A DNA stretch of 64,000 bases from Desulfuromonas soudanensis (GCF_001278055.1 NZ_CP010802.1:2643504-2707503), one strand, 5' to 3'; numbered from the stretch's first letter, positions 54,027 through 63,151 are shown. The notes: generated from the letters alone by a model not told the origin. A program made the numbers and translations.

Positions 54027-54131
54027 ATGACCCACAGCGAACTGATCGTCACCGGACTGATCTGGATTCTCACCGCCGCCGGCCTCTTCTTCGGCCTGCG
54101 CGCCGCCCTGCGGCGCCGGAATAAACGCTGA
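54027..54131 (+). CDS. Small membrane protein, 34 residues
   Basis: A short reading frame MTHSELIVTGLIWILTAAGL... with one hydrophobic helix (about residues 6-26) and a strongly basic end ALRRRNKR, in agreement with the positive-inside rule. AAGGAG lies 9 bases before its ATG. It occupies an otherwise empty gap between the EP-repeat gene terminator and the sbcD promoter. No family recognised; the call rests on the ribosome binding site and the membrane-protein pattern. Confidence 0.5.
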   Translation: MTHSELIVTGLIWILTAAGLFFGLRAALRRRNKR

Positions 54132-54172
54132 GAAGAGCCGGCCGCCGGCAAACACTCCCCTCCCCTTTTGCT

Positions 54173-54201
54173 TTGCAACGGCACGGCGCTCCTGCTATTT
54201 T
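54173..54201 (+). promoter_or_regulatory. Candidate promoter of sbcDC
   Basis: TTGCAA (54173-54178), 17-base spacer and TATTTT (54196-54201), about 46 bases upstream of sbcD. Confidence 0.4.
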
Positions 54202-54247
54202 GGAGTCGGTTCTCCTTCCCCTCTCCTCTCGACCGGACGTTTTTGCC

Positions 54248-55387
54248 ATGCGTATCCTTCACACCTCCGACTGGCATCTCGGCCGCCAGTTTCACAACGT
54301 TTCGCTCCTCGACGACCAGCGCCTGGCCTTGGAGCAGATCATCGGCATTATTGGCAGCCGACAAATCGATGTCGTCGTGGTGGCCGGCGACATCTACGAC
54401 CGTTCGGTCCCTCCGGCACAGGCGGTGGAACTTCTCGACGCCACCGTACACCGCATCTGTGACGAACTGCAGGTGCCGCTCATCCTCCTGGCCGGCAACC
54501 ACGACGGCCCCCAGCGCCTCGGCTTTGCCTCCCGACAGCTCTCCGGCGCCGGGCTGCACATGGTCGGGCCCCTCTGGAGCGTGCCGCAACCGATCCTGAT
54601 CAAGGGGGATGACGGCGAGGTGGCCTTCTATCCCATCCCTTACGCCGACCCGGCCACGGTGCGCCATGTGCATGGCGTGGAGGTGTCCAGCCACGAAGAG
54701 GCGATGGCCTACCTGCTCGACCAGGTGCTTCAGGACAACGGACCCACACGCCCCTGCGTGGTGATCGCCCACTGTTTTCTCGCCGGAGGCGAGGTCTCCG
54801 AGTCGGAGCGGCCCCTCTCCATCGGCGGGGCCGACCAGGTTTCCCCGGAGCATTTCCGCCCCTTCAGCTACGCCGCCCTCGGTCACCTCCACGGCCCCCA
54901 GTTCCGGGGTGCGCCGCACATCCGCTACTCGGGTTCTCCCCTCAAATACTCCTTCTCCGAAGAGCGCCAGCGCAAGTCCGTCACCCTGGTCGAACTCGAT
55001 GCCGAGGGCAAGGCCGCTATCGAGCAGATCCCCCTGCAGCCCCGTCACAACATGCGGACCCTCGAAGGCTCTCTCGACGCCCTCCTGGCGGCAGGAAAAG
55101 ACGATCCTCACCGGGACGACTACCTGCTGGTGCGCCTCACCGATACCCACGCCATCCTCGATGTGATGAGCAAGCTGCGGGAAATCTACCCCAACGTGCT
55201 GCACCTGGAGCGCCCCGGACTGATGGCTCGCGGCGACGGCCTCGAGGTCAATTGCGACCGACTGAAAAAGGGGGAACTGGCGATGTTCGAAGACTTCTTT
55301 GTCCAGGTCACCGGCGACCCCTTAAGTCCCGAGCAGAGGCAGATCATCGCCGACACCCTCGATGACCTGCACCGCCAGGAATCCTGA
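54248..55387 (+). CDS. sbcD: Nuclease SbcCD subunit D (Mre11-type)
   Basis: 379-residue metallophosphoesterase nuclease subunit of SbcCD, which processes hairpins and DNA ends. Seen: the phosphoesterase motifs MRILHTSDWHLGRQF, VVAGDIYDRSVPP, LLAGNHDGPQRLG, and CVVIAHCFLAGG then LGHLHGPQ. I chose ATG 54248 since the motif begins there; the frame further up is noncoding. The stop overlaps the sbcC start by one base (TGATG). Confidence 0.93.
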   Translation: MRILHTSDWHLGRQFHNVSLLDDQRLALEQIIGIIGSRQIDVVVVAGDIYDRSVPPAQAVELLDATVHRICDELQVPLILLAGNHDGPQRLGFASRQLSGAGLHMVGPLWSVPQPILIKGDDGEVAFYPIPYADPATVRHVHGVEVSSHEEAMAYLLDQVLQDNGPTRPCVVIAHCFLAGGEVSESERPLSIGGADQVSPEHFRPFSYAALGHLHGPQFRGAPHIRYSGSPLKYSFSEERQRKSVTLVELDAEGKAAIEQIPLQPRHNMRTLEGSLDALLAAGKDDPHRDDYLLVRLTDTHAILDVMSKLREIYPNVLHLERPGLMARGDGLEVNCDRLKKGELAMFEDFFVQVTGDPLSPEQRQIIADTLDDLHRQES

Positions 55388-58300
55388 TGCGCCCCTTGAC
55401 TCTGATCATGACGGCCTTCGGGCCCTTTTCCGGTACCGAGACGATCCGTTTCACCGACCTGGGAGAGAACCCCCTCTTTCTCATCAACGGTCCCACCGGT
55501 TCGGGGAAGACCACCATCCTCGACGCCATCTGCTTTGCCCTCTACGGCAAGACCACCGGCGACGAGCGGGAAGGGGCGCAGATGCGCTGCGACCTCTCCG
55601 CGGCCGACACACTCACCGAGGTGACCCTCGAGTTCCGGCTCTCCGGCCGCCGCTTCCGCATCCGCCGGGTGCCGGAACAGCAGCGCCCCAAATCCCGCGG
55701 CGAAGGGACCACCACCCAGGCCCCGGAAGCCCAGCTCGTCGAACTGCAGGGCGACGGCCTTGAGCGCCTCATCGTCTCGAGCAAGGTGTCCGAGGCAACC
55801 CGGGAGATCGAGGAGCTCACCGGGCTCTCCGTCGACCAGTTCCGCCAGGTGATGGTTCTCCCCCAGGGGAAATTCCGCCAGTTGCTCATGGCCGAATCGA
55901 ACGAGCGGGAAAAGATCTTCAGCCAGCTCTTTCAAACCAGCATCTACAAGGCCCTGGAGGAGAATCTCAGGTCGCGCTCGGCGAAAATACGCCAGGACCG
56001 GGAACGACAGCAGCAGCTGCGCCAGGGGATTCTCGAAGGGGCCGACCTCGAGAGCGCCGAGGCGCTGGAGACGGAACTGACGACCCGGGCCAGGGAAGCA
56101 GAAGACGCCTTGCGGCTGAAAACAGACAGGGAAAAAGCCTACGTCGCCTCCGGCAGGGCGCAGCAGCTGGCCCTCGACCTTGAAAAGGCTTTTGTCGAAC
56201 TGGAACGCCTCGAAGCCGGGGAGGCGAACCTGCAGACGCAAAAGGAATGCGTGGCAGGGAAGCGACTCCGCCTGACCGCCGCCGAGGAGGCCCTCAAGCT
56301 CAAACCGGTTTTCGACGAGAGAAGTCGCAGCCAAAAAGCTTTGCAATCGGCCGAAACCGGCCTTGCCCTGGCCGCCGAAGCCAGGGACAGGGCGCAGGTC
56401 CTTCTGGCCCAGGCCGAAGAAGAGCGGCAGTCCGCCGAGAAACTCTCCGAGCCCCTCGATGCCGCCAAGCAGGAGGTGGTCCGCCTCGAAGGTTTGCGTG
56501 CCCGGGCGACCCGGCTGGCCGAGGCCCGGCAAACGCGGGAGCAGGCCGGGGGGGACGTCAAAACGGCTCAGGCCCGCTTGCAACACTCTGAAGCGACCTT
56601 GCAGGAGACCATGAGGCAACGGGAGGCGGCGGAGCAGAAACAGACCGACTGGCAAAATGAGTTATCGACACTCGGCGACAAGCAGCTGCAGGAGAAACTC
56701 CTGGCGGACCAGCTGGCCTCCCGCCGGGAGATAGACACCCTGCAGCGGCAGTTGGCCCGGCACCGGGCAGAGCTGGAAAAAGGAGAAGCCCTCGGGAGGC
56801 GGCTCCTGAACGAGCACGAGGCCCAGAGCAGGCACGCCAGGAGTCTGGAGCTGGCCTGGCACCAGGGGCAGGCAGCCATCCTGGCCGCCGAACTGCAGAC
56901 GGGCCAACCTTGCCCCGTTTGCGGGAGCAGCGAACACCCTGCTCCAGCCCGCAGCGAAGCGGCAATTCCCTCCGAGAAAGAGCTTGAGCAGGCCCGCGTC
57001 CGCGCTCAGGAAACGAGTCTGCTGCTCTCCGCCGCCCGGGAAGCCTACGGCGAAATCCGAGGGAAGGTGGGGCATGCCCAAAAACAGCTGGACGATCTGC
57101 AGATCCGGCTCGGCGAGAGTTCACAACTCCCGGTCGACCAACTCCAAAGTCATCACGCCCGGCTGAAGCAAGAGGTCGCGGCGCTTCAGGCACGACGCAG
57201 GGAATTTACGGTTCTGACCGATGCCCTGAAACAACTCAAGGAGGGTGAGGCCGAAGCGCGAAAAGCCCGGGACCTGGCCGCCAGCCAGGCGGCTGAAACG
57301 ACGACCGCACTGGAAAAAGCCAGAACCCGGGTTCAGGACGCCGAACAGGAGCTCCCCGAACACTACCGCCCTGTCGGCGCCCTCGACGCGGCCATCGCCC
57401 GAACCCGTGTCGAGGCCGGAGAGCTCGAACAACGGATCGCCGCCGCAGGCCAGAGATATAAAGAAGCCCACGGTCGCTGGGAAGCAGCCGGAGCCACCCT
57501 CGTGGCCGCAGAGCAAGCCCGGCAAAGAGCGCAGGAGGAGTTGGCCTCGGCTCAATCCCGTCGCGATGAGGCCCTGGCAGCCAGCCCCTTCGCCGACGAG
57601 CAGAGCTATGGCGCCGCCCTCCTCGACGAAGCTCAGGTCGCAACGCTCCGGCAGGCTGTCGCCGATTACGATCAGCAATGCCAGCGCATCGCCGGTGCAG
57701 TGGAGCAACAGCGCGCGGCGGTGGAGGGCCGGTCCCGCCCGGACCTGCAGCGGACCGAAGCCGAATTGCTCCAGGCCGAAGAGGCCAAAAACGCGGCCCT
57801 CACCCTCTGGCAACACCTCGACGGCCGCCGGCAACTCCTCGAAGCCACCCGCTCCAAGCTGGAGAAGGCCGCCAGGGATCAGGCCGAGCTCGACCGCCGC
57901 TACGCCGTCATCGGCACCCTCAGCGACGTCGCCAACGGCCAGACCGGCAAAAAGATCAGCCTGCAGCGCTTCGTTCTCAGCGTCCTCCTCGACGACGTGC
58001 TCATCGAAGCCGGCCACCGCCTCTCCCTGATGAGCAAGGGACGCTACCAGTTGCTGCGCAAGGAGGACCGGTCCAAGGGGAACAAGGCCTCGGGGCTGGA
58101 GCTCGAGGTGGAGGACGCCTATACCGGCAAGGTGCGGGCGGTGGCCACCCTCTCCGGCGGCGAGAGTTTCATGGCCGCCCTCTCCATGGCTCTCGGACTC
58201 TCCGACGTGGTGCAGGCCTACGCCGGCGGTATCCGCCTCGACACCCTGTTCATCGACGAGGGGTTCGGCAGCCTCGATGCCGAATCTCTCGACCTGGCAG

Positions 58301-58443
58301 TCCGCACCCTCATCGACCTCCAGGCATCCGGACGGATGATCGGGATCATCTCCCATGTGGCCGAGCTCAAGGAACAGATGCCGCTGCGCCTTGACGTTAT
58401 TTCCGGCCGTGACGGCAGCCGGGTGCGCCTGGTTACCCCGTGA
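55387..58443 (+). CDS. sbcC: Nuclease SbcCD subunit C (Rad50-type ATPase)
   Basis: 1018-residue SMC-like ATPase. Seen: N-terminal Walker [11 protein letters not shown] at residues 34-43, long coiled coils, a central zinc hook CPVC at residues 509-512 (GQPCPVCGSSEHPAP), and the C-terminal ABC signature LSGGESFMAALSMALGL and Walker B DTLFIDEGFGSLD. It forms the coiled-coil bridge of the SbcCD complex with SbcD. Length is typical (1,000-1,050). Confidence 0.95.
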   Translation: MRPLTLIMTAFGPFSGTETIRFTDLGENPLFLINGPTGSGKTTILDAICFALYGKTTGDEREGAQMRCDLSAADTLTEVTLEFRLSGRRFRIRRVPEQQRPKSRGEGTTTQAPEAQLVELQGDGLERLIVSSKVSEATREIEELTGLSVDQFRQVMVLPQGKFRQLLMAESNEREKIFSQLFQTSIYKALEENLRSRSAKIRQDRERQQQLRQGILEGADLESAEALETELTTRAREAEDALRLKTDREKAYVASGRAQQLALDLEKAFVELERLEAGEANLQTQKECVAGKRLRLTAAEEALKLKPVFDERSRSQKALQSAETGLALAAEARDRAQVLLAQAEEERQSAEKLSEPLDAAKQEVVRLEGLRARATRLAEARQTREQAGGDVKTAQARLQHSEATLQETMRQREAAEQKQTDWQNELSTLGDKQLQEKLLADQLASRREIDTLQRQLARHRAELEKGEALGRRLLNEHEAQSRHARSLELAWHQGQAAILAAELQTGQPCPVCGSSEHPAPARSEAAIPSEKELEQARVRAQETSLLLSAAREAYGEIRGKVGHAQKQLDDLQIRLGESSQLPVDQLQSHHARLKQEVAALQARRREFTVLTDALKQLKEGEAEARKARDLAASQAAETTTALEKARTRVQDAEQELPEHYRPVGALDAAIARTRVEAGELEQRIAAAGQRYKEAHGRWEAAGATLVAAEQARQRAQEELASAQSRRDEALAASPFADEQSYGAALLDEAQVATLRQAVADYDQQCQRIAGAVEQQRAAVEGRSRPDLQRTEAELLQAEEAKNAALTLWQHLDGRRQLLEATRSKLEKAARDQAELDRRYAVIGTLSDVANGQTGKKISLQRFVLSVLLDDVLIEAGHRLSLMSKGRYQLLRKEDRSKGNKASGLELEVEDAYTGKVRAVATLSGGESFMAALSMALGLSDVVQAYAGGIRLDTLFIDEGFGSLDAESLDLAVRTLIDLQASGRMIGIISHVAELKEQMPLRLDVISGRDGSRVRLVTP

Positions 58444-58494
58444 ATTTCTTGCGGCTCACTCCGGTCCGAACTCGGCAAATAAACGCCGGCACCC

Positions 58495-58523
58495 TTTACA
58501 TTTTCACCTTCCGTGCCTATATT
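58495..58523 (+). promoter_or_regulatory. Promoter of the lemA operon
   Basis: TTTACA (58495-58500), 17-base spacer and TATATT (58518-58523), about 50 bases upstream of lemA. Confidence 0.6.
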
Positions 58524-58573
58524 GACCCGTATTCAACGAATATTTTCTAACCCGTACAAGGAGCCTACCCACC

Positions 58574-59164
58574 ATGTTCAAACGTCTGACGATCCTGCTG
58601 ATTGCCGCCCTGGTCACCCTCCCCTCCCTCTCCGGCTGCGGCTACAACCAGATCCAGAAGAACGAGGAGGGGGTCTTCGCCGCCTGGGCCGATGTCGAGG
58701 CTACCTACCAGCGCCGCGCCGACCTGATCCCCAACCTCGTCGAAACAGTCAAGGGGTACGCCGCCCACGAGCAGGAGACGCTGCAGGCGGTCACCGAAGC
58801 GCGGGCCAGCGTCGGGCAGACGAAAATCGATGCCAAGGACCTCTCCGACCCGGCCGCCATGGCCAAATTCCAGTCCGCCCAGGGGGGGCTCTCCTCGGCC
58901 CTCTCCCGCCTTCTCGTCGTCGCCGAGCGCTATCCCGACCTCAAGGCCAACCAGAATTTTCTCGATCTGCAGAATCAGCTCGAGGGGACGGAAAACCGCA
59001 TCAACGTCGCCCGCCAGCGCTACAACGCGGCGGTGCAAAACTTCAACTCCTCGATCCGCACCTTTCCCAACAACCTGACCAACAAGTTCCTCCTCCACCT
59101 CGAGCGCAAGGAGCCCTTCAAGGCCGAAGCCGGGGCCGAAAAAGCCCCCCAGGTGAAATTCTAG
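58574..59164 (+). CDS. lemA: LemA family protein
   Basis: 196-residue protein with an N-terminal signal or membrane segment that ends in a lipobox-like LSGCG (Cys at about residue 22), then the LemA helical bundle with [36 protein letters not shown] (key parts [17 protein letters not shown]) and [22 protein letters not shown]. Function unclear; LemA proteins commonly accompany TPM-domain proteins, exactly as here. First of a three-gene group with the next start 1 bp after its stop. Confidence 0.93.
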   Translation: MFKRLTILLIAALVTLPSLSGCGYNQIQKNEEGVFAAWADVEATYQRRADLIPNLVETVKGYAAHEQETLQAVTEARASVGQTKIDAKDLSDPAAMAKFQSAQGGLSSALSRLLVVAERYPDLKANQNFLDLQNQLEGTENRINVARQRYNAAVQNFNSSIRTFPNNLTNKFLLHLERKEPFKAEAGAEKAPQVKF

Positions 59165-59165
59165 G

Positions 59166-59894
59166 ATGGCCGTGAAGCGCTTTTACATCGGTTTTCTCAC
59201 CCTGTTTCTGCTCCTGCCGCTGTCGGCGGCCGCCCTCGACGTCCCGAAGGCCACCGGCTACGTCGTCGACCAGGCCGGCATTCTCAAGGATTCGACCCGT
59301 CTCAAGCTCGAGCAATTTCTCCAGGGGTTCGAGAGGAGCGACTCGACCCAGCTGGCCGTCCTGACCATTCCTTCCCTCGAAGACGAGTCCCTTGAGGGAT
59401 ACGCTCTCAAGGTCGCCGAGACCTGGGGGATCGGTCAGAAGGGGAAGGACAACGGCGCCCTCCTCCTCATCTCCCGGGATGACCGCAAGATCCGCATCGA
59501 GGTCGGTTACGGCCTCGAAGGGCGTCTCACCGACCTCCTCTCGGGACGGATCATCGCCAACGAGATCTCCCCGCGCTTCAAGGCCGGGGACTTCGACGGC
59601 GGCGTCGTCGCCGGCGTGGCGGCCATGGCCGAAGCGGTCCGGGGGGAATACCAGGGGACGGGGACGACAGGGGGGAAGAAAAAGCGCAACCCCTGGGGCT
59701 CCCTGGCCCTCCTCCTCTTTCTCGGCCCCGGCCTGATGCTTCTCGGCGGCGGCGGTGGCCGACGCGGCCGTCACAGCGGCCTGTGGATCGGCGGCATCCC
59801 CTTCGGCGGCGGTCGCGGCGGCGGCGGAGGTGGTGGCTTCGGTGGTTTCGGCGGCGGCGGCTTCGGCGGCGGCGGGTCGTCGGGGGGATGGTAA
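59166..59894 (+). CDS. TPM-domain membrane protein (YgcG-like)
   Basis: 242 residues. Signal peptide about 1-22 (FLTLFLLLPLSAAALDVP), TPM domain with VVDQAGILKDSTRLKLEQFLQGFERSDSTQLAVLTIPS (key part), LLISRDDRKIRIEVGYGLEG and TDLLSGRII, a C-terminal membrane helix at about 182-198 and a Gly-rich tail (GGGGGGFGGFGGGGFGGGG). TPM domains occur in photosystem II repair and acid phosphatase proteins; the function here is not known. Second of the lemA-TPM-TPM operon, start one base after lemA. Confidence 0.9.
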   Translation: MAVKRFYIGFLTLFLLLPLSAAALDVPKATGYVVDQAGILKDSTRLKLEQFLQGFERSDSTQLAVLTIPSLEDESLEGYALKVAETWGIGQKGKDNGALLLISRDDRKIRIEVGYGLEGRLTDLLSGRIIANEISPRFKAGDFDGGVVAGVAAMAEAVRGEYQGTGTTGGKKKRNPWGSLALLLFLGPGLMLLGGGGGRRGRHSGLWIGGIPFGGGRGGGGGGGFGGFGGGGFGGGGSSGGW

Positions 59895-59965
59895 TTGAGC
59901 CCCATCGAATCCGACCGATCCGGCCGAGCAGAGACGGCCCCAGCAGTTTTTAACCGGAGATTTTC

Positions 59966-60595
59966 ATGAAAAGAGCAAAAGACTTCTTCAGCGACGATGA
60001 ACGCCAGCGCATCGAGGCCGCGGTACGGGCCGCCGAGGAGCGCACCAGCGGCGAAATCGTGCCGATGGTCGTCGATGAATCCTACACCTACCCGCGGGCC
60101 GAGATCGTCGGCGCCGGCTTCCTCGCCCTGGCGACGGGCGTCAGCCTCAGCTGGGGTTTCGGCCATTCCTCGGTGTGGATCTTTCTGCCGATCTTCCTCC
60201 TTACCTACCTCCCCTTCCGATGGCTGATCCGCGCCCTCCCCGGCCTCAAGCGCCGGCTCATCCACCCCCTGGAAATCACCGAGGAAGTGGAGGAAAAAGC
60301 CCTCGTCTCCTTCATCGAGCAGGGCCTCCATCACACCCGGGACGAAACGGGCATCCTCATCCTCATCTCCCTCTTCGAGCACCGGGTCCATGTCCTGGCC
60401 GACCGGGGGATCAACAACGTCGTCGGCAAGGAGACCTGGGACGAAATCGTCACCACCGTCACCGCCGGCATCCGCGAGGGACGCACCTGCGAAGCCCTCT
60501 GCGCTGCCATTGGCCGCTGCGGCGACCTCCTCGAGGCGAACTTTCCCGCCAAGCACGACGACACCAACGAACTCTCCAACCTGATCACCCCCTAA
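59966..60595 (+). CDS. Second TPM-domain membrane protein
   Basis: 209 residues without a signal peptide. It has two central hydrophobic segments (about 45-60 and 66-85) and a TPM-related fold with RTSGEIVPMVVDESYTYPRAE near the N-terminus, ETGILILISLFEHRVHVLADRGINNVVG and TVTAGIREGRTCEALCAAIGRCGDLL. It lies 71 bp after the first TPM gene, in the same direction, with an intervening ribosome binding site (ACCGGAGA). A GC-rich hairpin follows at 60607-60638. Confidence 0.85.
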   Translation: MKRAKDFFSDDERQRIEAAVRAAEERTSGEIVPMVVDESYTYPRAEIVGAGFLALATGVSLSWGFGHSSVWIFLPIFLLTYLPFRWLIRALPGLKRRLIHPLEITEEVEEKALVSFIEQGLHHTRDETGILILISLFEHRVHVLADRGINNVVGKETWDEIVTTVTAGIREGRTCEALCAAIGRCGDLLEANFPAKHDDTNELSNLITP

Positions 60596-60606
60596 CCTTG
60601 TTTTGA

Positions 60607-60638
60607 GCGCTCACGCCCCCGCCGGGGGGCGTGAGCGC
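60607..60638 (+). terminator. GC-rich hairpin after the TPM operon
   Basis: 14-bp perfect stem GCGCTCACGCCCCC with a 4-base loop, beginning 11 bases after the stop codon. No true U run follows, so efficiency is uncertain. Confidence 0.5.
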
Positions 60639-60644
60639 CCTCCC

Positions 60645-60717
60645 TTCTCCCTTCTCCCTTCTCCCTTCTCCCTTCTCCCTTCTCCCTTCTCCCTTCTCCC
60701 TTCTCCTTCCTTCTCCC
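60645..60717. repeat. Heptanucleotide tandem repeat (TTCTCCC)8 in a promoter region
   Basis: Eight perfect TTCTCCC copies at 60645-60700, then interrupted copies to 60717. Four bases later is TATACT (60721-60726), a possible -10 box, and the ATG of the nucleotidyltransferase gene follows at 60734. The repeat thus occupies the -35 and spacer region. Confidence 0.9.
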
Positions 60718-60733
60718 TGCTATACTGAAGAGC

Positions 60734-61363
60734 ATGAAAGGGACCGACAGAATTCGCCAATTGATCGCCAAGGAAGCGGCCCGGCTGATGTACGAAGAGG
60801 GGATCAAGGAATACCGCGACGCCAAGCGCAAGGCGGGAAAACCCTTCGGGTCGGACAAGGCCCTCTCCCTCGGTTCCCACCTCCCCTCCAACGCCGAGAT
60901 CCATGAAGAGCTGCACGCCCTCCTCGAACTCCACGAAGAGGAGGAGCTCCCCGGGCGCCTGCTGGAGCTGCGCCTGAGAGCCCTCGGCTACCTGGAACTC
61001 TTCGCCCCCTTTACCCCTTACCTGGTCGGTTCGGTCCTCTCCGGCGTCGTCACCAGCCGAAGCGACATCGACCTCCACCTCTTCGCCGACGACCCCGAAG
61101 AGGTCGAAAATTTCCTCCGTACGCAGGAGATCCCCTACGAAACGGAGACCGTCAGCATCCGCAAGGGGGGAGCCTTTCACGACTATTCCCACATCTACAT
61201 CGACGATGCAGGCGTCACCGTCGAGTGTTCCGTCTACCCGAGGGCGGAGCGCCACCAGGTCTCCAAAAGCAGCATCACCGGCCGACCGATGGAACGGGCC
61301 GGGGCCAAGGCGCTGCGCAGGCTCATCGGCGACATGCTGCCAGGGGAGGGGGATAAGGACTGA
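60734..61363 (+). CDS. Nucleotidyltransferase-domain protein
   Basis: 209 residues. A short helical N-terminal part (1-85) is followed by a polymerase-beta-like nucleotidyltransferase fold: LVGSVLSGVVTSRSDIDLHLFAD has the Gly-Ser and DxD pattern (about residues 97-117), and a later TVECSVYPR supplies a possible third acidic residue. Substrate unknown. The ATG lies only 8 bases after a possible -10 box, so the mRNA would be leaderless or the true start is further down. It may be under control of the heptamer repeat upstream. Confidence 0.72.
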   Translation: MKGTDRIRQLIAKEAARLMYEEGIKEYRDAKRKAGKPFGSDKALSLGSHLPSNAEIHEELHALLELHEEEELPGRLLELRLRALGYLELFAPFTPYLVGSVLSGVVTSRSDIDLHLFADDPEEVENFLRTQEIPYETETVSIRKGGAFHDYSHIYIDDAGVTVECSVYPRAERHQVSKSSITGRPMERAGAKALRRLIGDMLPGEGDKD

Positions 61364-61390
61364 CCGGGAGCGAAACGAGATCACCACCAT

Positions 61391-61426
61391 CAGCAAAGGG
61401 GCGACCGTCTGGTCGCCCCTTTGCTG
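61391..61426. terminator. Bidirectional hairpin between convergent genes
   Basis: 16-bp stem CAGCAAAGGGGCGACC with loop GTCT between the nucleotidyltransferase gene and the convergent 106-residue protein gene. Confidence 0.65.
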
Positions 61427-61454
61427 TTGAAACATGTTCTGCCGAAAGTCGAAA

Positions 61455-61775
61455 CTACATCTCTTCGCCGTGGAGAATGCTGAAAATCGGCATCAGCTCC
61501 GCAGCTTCGTGCCGTCTCTGGCGGAAATTGTCGAGGCAGGCCCGCTTCAGTTTGTAGAAGTGCGCCGGGTCATGGCGGCGGCCTTTTTTGTCCAGCCACA
61601 GCCCCTTGACCAGCCGGACGACCTCCTTGCCGTCGACCTGGCAGAGGATGTAGACCACCTCCCCCTTTTCGACCTTCCATTCGATCCTGACGGCGTGCTC
61701 TCTGTCGTACCATTTGATTTTTGTGCAGTATTCGTTGGCGGTCATCGGCTTCTCCGTTGTCGTTTTCATTTTCAT
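61455..61775 (-). CDS. Hypothetical protein, 106 residues
   Basis: 106-residue basic soluble protein, MKMKTTTEKPMTANEYCTKI..., with IEWKVEKGEVVYILCQVDGKEVVRLVKGLWLDKKGRR (key part) and a C-terminal helix ACLDNFRQRRHEAAEL. No signal peptide, no membrane segment. An internal ATG at residue 11 could be the start. I do not recognise a family. It lies between the nucleotidyltransferase gene and tmcAL, with 59 bp to the latter, same direction as tmcAL. Confidence 0.6.
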   Translation of the reverse strand: MKMKTTTEKPMTANEYCTKIKWYDREHAVRIEWKVEKGEVVYILCQVDGKEVVRLVKGLWLDKKGRRHDPAHFYKLKRACLDNFRQRRHEAAELMPIFSILHGEEM

Positions 61776-61834
61776 GGCTGAATAGTACCGCAGGGGGACG
61801 GAGGCGTCACCTTTTTTCCGGCGGATCGTACCGA

Positions 61835-63082
61835 TCAGTCGAAAGGGATCCGAATCTCCCGAAAAAAATCCCGGTTGCGATTGCCTGCTGCGAAGTCCTT
61901 CATCAGCAGGGTGTAGACCCGGGTGGCGCGCAGCTCGCTTTCGAGCATCTGCCGGGCAAGACGCAAGGAGGGTGTGGCGACGCCGTAGCGGCGTTTGAGG
62001 AGTGGCTGAATGCGGCTGTAATTCTGCACGAGAGGGAGGGTCAGGGTCTTGCGGCAGGACCCGAGAAAGGCGCGCCCCTTTTCACTGCTGCCAAGCAGGT
62101 GCAGGTAGAGGGGGCCGGCTTCGAGGAGGGCGTCCATCTCGTCGCGCCGCGTTTCGTTGAGGGCGTAGGCAAGGATGCGCTGGATGCGGGTGCGGGTGAG
62201 GTGGCGGGATTTGATGGAATCTACCAGATCGTCGTAGGAGGAGCTCTCCAGGGCGGCGGCAAAGAGGCGCTCGGCGAGGCCGTCCTCGATCTGGTAGAGG
62301 CCGGCGAGGAATTCGGGACCGCGGAGAATCCGCCCCAGCAGCAGGCGGTGGAGATGGTCGAAGTCGAGACTCATTCCAGAGGCCATCGCTCCGACAAAAA
62401 TCTCGTGGACCGCCGGGGGAAGGTAGGGCTCGACCCCCCTCCCCTCCCCGAGCATCCGGCGGATGCCGGTGGCGCTGGCGATTTCGCCGCAAGCTTCTTC
62501 GTCGTGGTAGCCGGCCCCGGTCCTGGCAATGGTGAAGGGGACGATGGGACTGTCCGTCCCGGTGAGGGCCCTGAGATACTCGAGGCCAAGGATGTTGTTC
62601 GGGGTCTCGAGAAGGGCTGCCGCCGCCGAATCGACACCGGCCACGGAGCGCGCCCGGGCGGCGGGATAATTGATTCCCTGGCGCAGGAGCGCGGCCGTCT
62701 CGGCGGCGACGGTTTTCCCCTCGGTGGCAAGGAGGTCGGCGCAGCGGCGCAGGGGATCGATTTCCCCGGCTTCGCTGCCGAAACAGAGGGCGTCGATCCC
62801 TCCCAGGGCGGTAAGGGCCTGCACCGCGCCGCGGGCGAAGTGGGGGGCGCTGTTGCAGGCCCAGGGGAAGGGGAGCTCGATGACCACATCGACGCCGGCG
62901 GCCAGGGCCATTTGGGCCCGCAGCCATTTGTCGAGAAGGGCCGGCTCGCCGCGCTGCAGGAAGTGGCCGCTCATTATCGCCACCGAGACTTCGGCGCCGG
63001 TGACGGACAGGCTTTCCCGCAGGTGGTGGAGATGCCCGTTGTGGAAGGGGTTGTATTCGGTGATCAAGCCGACGGCGCGCAT
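61835..63082 (-). CDS. tmcAL: tRNA(Met) cytidine acetate ligase TmcAL-type nucleotidyltransferase
   Basis: 415-residue protein starting MRAVGLITEYNPFHNGHLHHL, with the HxGH nucleotidyltransferase motif HNGH at residues 14-17, and AIMSGHFLQRGEPALLDKW, VDVVIELPFPWACNSAPHFA, and a C-terminal helical part (FREIRIPFD). TmcAL acetylates C34 of elongator tRNA-Met in bacteria without TmcA; older names are DUF795 or YlbM. It is the last gene of sfsA-GxxExxY-tmcAL on the minus strand; the left arm of the inverted repeat is only 14 bp upstream of its start codon. Confidence 0.9.
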   Translation of the reverse strand: MRAVGLITEYNPFHNGHLHHLRESLSVTGAEVSVAIMSGHFLQRGEPALLDKWLRAQMALAAGVDVVIELPFPWACNSAPHFARGAVQALTALGGIDALCFGSEAGEIDPLRRCADLLATEGKTVAAETAALLRQGINYPAARARSVAGVDSAAAALLETPNNILGLEYLRALTGTDSPIVPFTIARTGAGYHDEEACGEIASATGIRRMLGEGRGVEPYLPPAVHEIFVGAMASGMSLDFDHLHRLLLGRILRGPEFLAGLYQIEDGLAERLFAAALESSSYDDLVDSIKSRHLTRTRIQRILAYALNETRRDEMDALLEAGPLYLHLLGSSEKGRAFLGSCRKTLTLPLVQNYSRIQPLLKRRYGVATPSLRLARQMLESELRATRVYTLLMKDFAAGNRNRDFFREIRIPFD

Positions 63083-63096
63083 GTTAAAAACCTGTT

Positions 63097-63124
63097 AACC
63101 ACAGAGACACAGAGGCACAGAGAA
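63097..63124. repeat. Left 28-bp inverted repeat of the GxxExxY cassette
   Basis: AACCACAGAGACACAGAGGCACAGAGAA: three tandem 8-mers CACAGAGR (63100-63123). It pairs with 63577-63604 with two mismatches in 28 positions. Confidence 0.88.
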
Positions 63125-63151
63125 CAACAAAAACCATAAATTAATTTACAG

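Noticed and set aside
60611-61435. Minus-strand open frame with a repeated KGEGRRE peptide
   Set aside because: This is the translation of the heptamer repeat plus the antisense of the nucleotidyltransferase gene.
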